Source of the DNA: a bacterium UBA4883
Lineage (GTDB): Bacteria > Bacillota > Clostridia > Oscillospirales > Acutalibacteraceae
NCBI GenBank assembly: GCA_002399225.1
Contig: DHDF01000026.1
Location: forward strand, 45,144-55,615
Length of the DNA: 10,472 nucleotides
Direction: 5' to 3'
The translations under genes and the position numbers were made by a program. Shown in pieces: positions 7,060 to 10,472 of this stretch (the first letter of the stretch is position 1; each line of letters starts with the position of its first letter). The notes below the pieces were generated by a model. That model saw nothing but the letters and a program-made list of their open reading frames with translations, searched no databases and was not told where the DNA came from.

Positions 7060-8418
7060 TTAATTTTTTAGGCTTTGAATTGGAGCGGGAATCCTGCCAC
7101 CGCGCCGGATCATTTTTAGAGGGGAGAAGCGGTTGACCTCCATAACGGGGCCGCCGCCCAGCAACCCGCCGAAATTCAGCTCGTCTCCGGCTTTTTTGCC
7201 AATGGCGGGGATCAGCCTGGCTGCGGTCGTTTTGAAATTGACCATACCAATTGCCGCTTCGTCCGCGATGATAGCCGAGATGATTTCCGGGGGTGTATCT
7301 CCCGGGATGGGGATCATGTCAAGCCCGACCGAGCAGACGGAAGTCATACATTCCAACTTTGTCATGCTGAGGGAACCGCGGCGTGCCGCGTTGATCATAC
7401 CCGCGTCTTCTGTGACGGGGATGAAAGCCCCCGAGAGGCCTCCAACATGGGAAGAAGCCATGACACCTCCCTTTTTCACAGCGTCGTTCAAAAGGGCGAG
7501 AGCCGCTGTGGTTCCGTGCGCGCCGCAGCTTTCCAGTCCCATCTCCTCCAGAATATGGGCGACGGAATCCCCAACTGCAGGGGTTGGCGCAAGGGACAAG
7601 TCGATGATACCAAATGGAACGCAGAGTCTGCGGGAGGCTTCCTGAGCTACAAGCTGACCCATCCGTGTCACTTTAAAAGCGGTTTTCTTGATGATGTTGG
7701 CGACTTCATCCATCGTGCAGTTTCCGGCTTTTGCAAGTGCCGCGCGGACCACGCCTGGTCCGGAAACGCCAACGTTAATCACGCAGTCCGGTTCTCCGGT
7801 GCCGTGAAATGCGCCGGCCATGAAAGGATTATCTTCCGGAGCGTTGCAGAAAACCACCAGTTTTGCCGGGCCGATGCAGTTCTGATCTACGGTTGCCTTG
7901 GCGGTGTCCAGCACAATGTGGCCCATTTTTTCCACGGCATCCATGTTAATACCGGCCTTTGTGGAGCCAATATTCACGGAAGAGCACACCAGTTCCGTTT
8001 CGCTCAAAGCTTCGGGGATGCTTTCTATGAGAGCATAGTCGCCTGGGCCGAATCCCTTTTGAACCAGAGCGGAATACCCGCCGATAAAGTTCACGCCGAT
8101 CTCTTTGGCGGCGCGATCCATCGTTTTTGCAAATCGAACCGGATTTTTATCCGGGCACGCTGCGGCGATCATGGCGATTGGAGTGACCGAAACGCGCTTG
8201 TGAATGATTGGTATTCCGTATTCTTTGCTGATATCTTCTCCAGTTTTCACGAGGTCCCCGGCATAGCGGCAGATTTTGTCATAGATTTTCTCGCATGCGC
8301 GGTCGGCGTCCGGGTCGGCGCAGTCAAGCAGAGAAATTCCCATCGTGATGGTCCGCACGTCAAGATTTTCATTGTCGATCATTCGTATGGTTTCCAGAAT
8401 GTCACGGGAATTTATCAT
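7060..8418 (-). CDS. UPF0210 / DUF711 family protein ('PFL family'), function unknown
   Basis: This 452-residue protein has full family length and clear family character. It belongs to UPF0210 (DUF711), a widespread, strongly conserved bacterial and archaeal family with a fold likened to pyruvate formate-lyase; its reaction is not established to my knowledge. Visible conserved blocks are [15 protein letters not shown] (113-127), [17 protein letters not shown] (146-162), the Gly-rich [14 protein letters not shown] (215-228), [14 protein letters not shown] (322-335) and the ending [17 protein letters not shown] (417-433). No signal peptide or membrane helices are seen, so it should be cytoplasmic. 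The ATG at 8416-8418 follows TGGAG by eight bases. It lies 34 bases after the ACT-domain gene, its usual partner, and shares that gene's promoter. I see no glycyl-radical motif typical of true formate-lyases, so a radical role should not be assumed. Confidence 0.93.
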   Translation of the reverse strand: MINSRDILETIRMIDNENLDVRTITMGISLLDCADPDADRACEKIYDKICRYAGDLVKTGEDISKEYGIPIIHKRVSVTPIAMIAAACPDKNPVRFAKTMDRAAKEIGVNFIGGYSALVQKGFGPGDYALIESIPEALSETELVCSSVNIGSTKAGINMDAVEKMGHIVLDTAKATVDQNCIGPAKLVVFCNAPEDNPFMAGAFHGTGEPDCVINVGVSGPGVVRAALAKAGNCTMDEVANIIKKTAFKVTRMGQLVAQEASRRLCVPFGIIDLSLAPTPAVGDSVAHILEEMGLESCGAHGTTAALALLNDAVKKGGVMASSHVGGLSGAFIPVTEDAGMINAARRGSLSMTKLECMTSVCSVGLDMIPIPGDTPPEIISAIIADEAAIGMVNFKTTAARLIPAIGKKAGDELNFGGLLGGGPVMEVNRFSPLKMIRRGGRIPAPIQSLKN

Positions 8419-8452
8419 AGCTGATTCTCCAGTCTTCGTTTTGAAATCCGCA

Positions 8453-8722
8453 TCAGATGCGGTGCATGGCGTTAAAAATGTCCTCGTGCATAACGTAAAC
8501 GGAAAGGTTTAGCTCTTTTCCGGCGTCGGTTAATCGTTCGGATAAATTCACCAGTGGAATCCTGCATTTTGAAATATCGACCAGCATAATCATGGCAAAC
8601 AGATCCTGAAGAACCGATTGGGTCACTTCCATCACATTTACATCATTCTCTGCGCAGATTGCGGAAATCTTTGCAAGAATGCCGACCATGTCTTTGCCGA
8701 TTACAGTAACAACCGCCCTCAT
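8453..8722 (-). CDS. UPF0237 ACT-domain protein
   Basis: This 89-residue protein consists almost entirely of one ACT domain, a small ligand-binding fold that usually senses amino acids and works as a dimer. The hallmark is the start [20 protein letters not shown]: a first strand, then GKDMVGI (9-15) at the ligand-binding turn, then the first helix. Strands around [10 protein letters not shown] and [10 protein letters not shown] follow. The start is the ATG at 8720-8722, set by GGGAGG seven bases upstream (8730-8735). The frame opens six codons earlier but that would bury the ribosome binding site. It is the first gene of a two-gene unit with UPF0210, a pairing seen in many Firmicutes. A regulatory role for the partner enzyme is inference; the ligand is unknown. 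Confidence 0.93.
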   Translation of the reverse strand: MRAVVTVIGKDMVGILAKISAICAENDVNVMEVTQSVLQDLFAMIMLVDISKCRIPLVNLSERLTDAGKELNLSVYVMHEDIFNAMHRI

Positions 8723-8729
8723 TTCGGCA

Positions 8730-8735
8730 CCTCCC
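8730..8735 (-). promoter_or_regulatory. Ribosome binding site that sets the start of the ACT-domain gene
   Basis: GGGAGG on the minus strand, seven bases before the ATG at 8720-8722. It rules out the in-frame ATG at 8740. Confidence 0.8.
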
Positions 8736-8763
8736 AACAAATTAATAATTATCTATAATTGTT

Positions 8764-8792
8764 ATTATGTGGGAAAATAGCCCCTTTGTCAA
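8764..8792 (-). promoter_or_regulatory. Strong predicted sigma-A promoter of the UPF0237-UPF0210 unit
   Basis: On the minus strand, a perfect -35 TTGACA (8787-8792) and -10 CATAAT (8764-8769, five of six) are 17 bases apart. Transcription would start near 8757, giving a leader of about 35 bases. It is the best promoter match in the window, suggesting steady, fairly high expression. Confidence 0.8.
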
Positions 8793-8970
8793 GTTTAAAT
8801 CCTAGTCAAATAAGAAACCCGAACGCCGCCCAGAGAATTGTGAAGGGAGGGCAGCTTTCTCCCAAAGTCTCCCTGAAGATTGAAGCCGGGCAGCGGTTTC
8901 AACCGTCCTTGATCCGCTGAAAATTTGAAATAGGCTACAGTGTATATATATTAAACTAATCATATTAGCT

Positions 8971-9013
8971 TGTCAATGGTTCTTTGGTAACATGGGGGAC
9001 AGGAACTCTGACA
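8971..9013. repeat. Imperfect inverted repeat with GGGGGACAGGAAC core, possible REP/MITE remnant
   Basis: The element begins TGTCA-ATGGTTC (8971-8982) and ends GGAAC-TCTGACA (9002-9013). Its outer five bases are perfectly complementary and the inner GTTC/GAAC parts are complementary with a one-base offset. The middle contains ATGGGGGACAGG. Cores of the GGGGACAGG type are, from memory, common in palindromic repeats associated with Y1/RAYT transposases. No transposase gene is in the window, so the call is tentative. Confidence 0.35.
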
Positions 9014-9033
9014 ATTTTTTAAGGCATCCCGAG

Positions 9034-9102
9034 TTTTGCCGAAAGCTTTATCACTTAAGATCATGTTTCATATCGATTTGATCAGGAAAATCGATGGCAA
9101 AA
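9034..9102. repeat. Nested inverted repeats upstream of the PHP phosphatase promoter
   Basis: An inner perfect 8-base pair of arms, ATCGATTT (9072-9079) and AAATCGAT (9088-9095), has an 8-base loop. Immediately after the inner right arm, GGCAAAA (9096-9102) is the exact complement of TTTTGCC at 9034-9040. No T-run follows on either strand, so it does not look like a terminator. It lies 67 bases upstream of the predicted -35 of the rightward gene. Confidence 0.5.
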
Positions 9103-9168
9103 TGTTCAAAAAAAGGGAAGAACCCCGCCGAGAACCTAGGAAGGATTTATCTAGGATTTCAGAAAAAA

Positions 9169-9197
9169 TTGTGATACTATAATATCGTTAATATAAT
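9169..9197 (+). promoter_or_regulatory. Predicted sigma-A promoter of the PHP phosphatase gene
   Basis: TTGTGA (9169-9174, four of six) and a perfect TATAAT (9192-9197) are 17 bases apart. Transcription would start near 9204, giving a leader of about 68 bases. A short direct repeat, CTAGGA, occurs twice just upstream (about 9136 and 9152) and could be part of a binding site. Confidence 0.6.
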
Positions 9198-9271
9198 GAA
9201 ACACAATGAAACGGACTGAAATTTAAGATAAAATCGTCGAGAGGGAAAAGGAATCGGATGGGAGGATCGCC

Positions 9272-10084
9272 ATGAGTCTTCAATATCTATCGGATTGCCA
9301 TATTCATACGGACTGTTCCGCAGATGGAACGGATTCCGCAATGATGATCTGCGAAAGCGCCGCCAGGCTGGGGCTTTATTCCGTTACCTTTACGGATCAC
9401 TGTGAGTGCAACTTGTACCGCGCCGGTGGATTTGACCGATCCATTCGCCAGTCCTGTTATGAATCGCGTAAAGCTGCGGCGGCTTTTCAGGGTCGGCTTC
9501 GTGTCTTTTCCGGCATTGAACTCGGCCAACCGACGCAGGATCTGACCGCTGCCGAAGATGCTCTTGGCTGCTTTCAATATGACTTTGTCCTCGGCTCTTT
9601 ACATAATCTTCGAAATCAGAAGGACTTTTTTGAACTGAATTATTCTGCTGCCGGACTTGATGATCTGCTGAACCGCTACTTCGATGAAATTCTAGAGATG
9701 ATTGAATGGGGCAACTTTGATTCCCTTGCCCATTTAACTTATCCCCTGCGCTATATTGTCGGAGAATATGGTCTTACTGTCCAAAGCTCTCAATATAAAA
9801 ACAGAATCGATGAAGTCCTGAGAAGCTTGATCGCAAACAAGATTGCCCTGGAGGTTAACACCTCCGGCCTTCGGCAGAAGCTGGGGGTTCCTATGCCCGA
9901 CTACCCTGTGATCCAGCGCTACCGGGAACTAGGGGGCACTCTGATTACCCTTGGTTCCGACGCTCACCGCTGGGCGGATGTCGGCGCGGGGATTGAGTAC
10001 GGCCTGAAGCTTCTCCGCGAAGCCGGTTTTCACCATTTTGCGGTTTATTCCGGCAGACAGCCTCATTTTCTGCCGGTTGAATAA
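9272..10084 (+). CDS. PHP-family phosphatase, probably histidinol-phosphatase (HisK/HisJ type)
   Basis: This 270-residue cytoplasmic protein matches the length of the PHP-type histidinol-phosphatases of Firmicutes, which remove phosphate from L-histidinol phosphate in histidine synthesis. The metal-binding PHP motifs are all present in order: DCHIHTDCSADG with His10 and His12, FTDHCE with Asp42 and His43, GIELG with Glu83, GSLHN with His111, SLAHL with His154, and GSDAHRW with Asp230 and His232. These would bind a multi-metal centre (usually three ions). The ATG at 9272 follows GGGAGG (9260-9265) by six bases. It is the first gene rightward from the spacer and has its own promoter. No other histidine genes are in view, and PHP proteins also act on other phosphoesters, so the substrate is a family-based inference. 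Confidence 0.88.
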   Translation: MSLQYLSDCHIHTDCSADGTDSAMMICESAARLGLYSVTFTDHCECNLYRAGGFDRSIRQSCYESRKAAAAFQGRLRVFSGIELGQPTQDLTAAEDALGCFQYDFVLGSLHNLRNQKDFFELNYSAAGLDDLLNRYFDEILEMIEWGNFDSLAHLTYPLRYIVGEYGLTVQSSQYKNRIDEVLRSLIANKIALEVNTSGLRQKLGVPMPDYPVIQRYRELGGTLITLGSDAHRWADVGAGIEYGLKLLREAGFHHFAVYSGRQPHFLPVE

Positions 10085-10110
10085 ATTCAGTCAGATCTAT
10101 GTACTTTTTA

Positions 10111-10116
10111 AGGGAG
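10111..10116 (+). promoter_or_regulatory. Ribosome binding site that supports the TTG start of the Lrp/AsnC gene
   Basis: AGGGAG lies nine bases before the TTG at 10126-10128. No in-frame ATG or GTG with a ribosome binding site is nearby. A TTG at 10121 and an ATG at 10130 are in other frames. Confidence 0.65.
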
Positions 10117-10125
10117 TGTATTGAA

Positions 10126-10472
10126 TTGGATGATCGTTTGCTGGCGCTTTTAAGTGAAAATGCGAGATTGTCAGACAAGCAGCTTGCCGTGATGCTTGGA
10201 AAAACGGAAAACGAAGTGGAAGACGAAATCGCCGCCTATGAAAAGGCGGGGGTCATTCGCGGCTACAAGGCGCTGATCAACTGGGAAAAGATTGACAAGA
10301 ACAAGGCGAGCGCCCTGATTGAGCTGCGTGTATCTCCAAAACGGGAGCGCGGTTTTGATGAGATCGCGGGGAAAGTCATGCAGTTTGATGAAGTGGAAAG
10401 TGTTTATCTAATGTCGGGCGGCTATGACTTGGCGGTCAAGGTCCATGGAAAAAGCATGCAGGATATCGCAAT
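10126..10472 (+). CDS. Lrp/AsnC-family transcriptional regulator, N-terminal part (cut by the window edge)
   Basis: The first 115 codons are visible and the gene runs past the right edge. Residues about 2-45 form the winged helix-turn-helix (start LDDRLLALLSENARLSDKQL read with initiator Met, then VEDEIAAYEKAGVIRGYKA). The AsnC/RAM ligand-binding domain follows from about residue 60, with VYLMSGGYDLAVKVHG near its end. Lrp/AsnC proteins bind DNA as dimers or larger assemblies and respond to amino acids. The start is TTG, supported by AGGGAG nine bases upstream. It lies 41 bases after the phosphatase with no terminator or clear promoter between, so it may be co-transcribed. In related bacteria such regulators often precede an aminotransferase gene; whether that holds here lies outside the window. 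Confidence 0.9.
   Translation, partial: MDDRLLALLSENARLSDKQLAVMLGKTENEVEDEIAAYEKAGVIRGYKALINWEKIDKNKASALIELRVSPKRERGFDEIAGKVMQFDEVESVYLMSGGYDLAVKVHGKSMQDIA

Larger units (their letters stand above)
8793..9168. other. Non-coding spacer between divergent units with several palindromic elements
   Basis: No convincing gene is present in this stretch; every frame is short or lacks a start with a ribosome binding site. It falls into three parts. Bases about 8816-8938 are GC-richer than their surroundings and contain paired segments such as CAGCGG/CCGCTG and GGGAG/CTCCC. Bases 8939-9020 hold an AT-rich run and then a partly palindromic element with the core GGGGGACAGGAAC. Bases 9030-9105 hold nested inverted repeats. 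The patchwork look suggests remnants of small repeated elements, but copy number cannot be judged from one window. Confidence 0.5.

Noticed and set aside
7447..8424. A 325-codon open frame on the plus strand opposite the UPF0210 gene.
   Set aside because: It is an antisense shadow of a conserved gene. It has no ribosome binding site, its composition is odd (rich in His, Phe and Cys), and it matches no family I know.
8816..8940. A possible riboswitch in the leader of the ACT-domain gene.
   Set aside because: The block lies upstream of the strong promoter at 8764-8792, so the main transcript would not include it, and I recognise no known riboswitch core.
1..10472. A CRISPR array, prophage, toxin-antitoxin or other defence system.
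   Set aside because: No regularly spaced repeats, phage genes, or defence-type domains are seen. All recognised genes are housekeeping or metabolic.

Overview
This window looks like a chromosomal segment from a Gram-positive anaerobe of class Clostridia, probably in the Oscillospiraceae/Ruminococcaceae area. The evidence is strong GGAGG-type ribosome binding sites, consensus sigma-A promoters, a V/A-type ATPase operon, the UPF0237-UPF0210 gene pair, and a c-ring subunit with the extra N-terminal part I associate with that group. The genus assignment is inference only.

Layout. Positions 1-6879 (minus strand, read right to left) hold most of a V/A-type ATPase operon in the order G/H - C - I - K - F - E - A - B. 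Subunit B is cut by the left edge and subunit D is expected beyond it. F, E, A, B, C and G/H belong to the soluble motor, its stalks and its central socket. I and K form the membrane ion channel and rotor ring. A consensus-like promoter lies upstream at 6970-6998. Positions 7060-8722 (minus strand) hold a second unit of two genes: a small ACT-domain protein (UPF0237) followed by a UPF0210/DUF711 protein, often labelled 'PFL family'. This unit has its own strong promoter at 8764-8792.

Positions 8723-9271 are a non-coding spacer between divergent units. It carries the promoter of the ACT gene, a GC-richer block, a partly palindromic element with a GGGGGACAGGAAC core, nested inverted repeats, and a promoter for the rightward genes. 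Positions 9272-10084 (plus strand) encode a PHP-family phosphatase of histidinol-phosphatase type. Positions 10126-10472 (plus strand) encode the first 115 residues of an Lrp/AsnC regulator that starts with TTG and runs off the right edge.

Most of the window is ordinary, well-conserved energy metabolism and housekeeping, and I do not see a new multi-gene system. The points most worth a second look are the four-helix c-ring subunit with its Thr/Gln linker, the UPF0237-UPF0210 pair of unknown role, and the repeat-like structures in the 549-base spacer.
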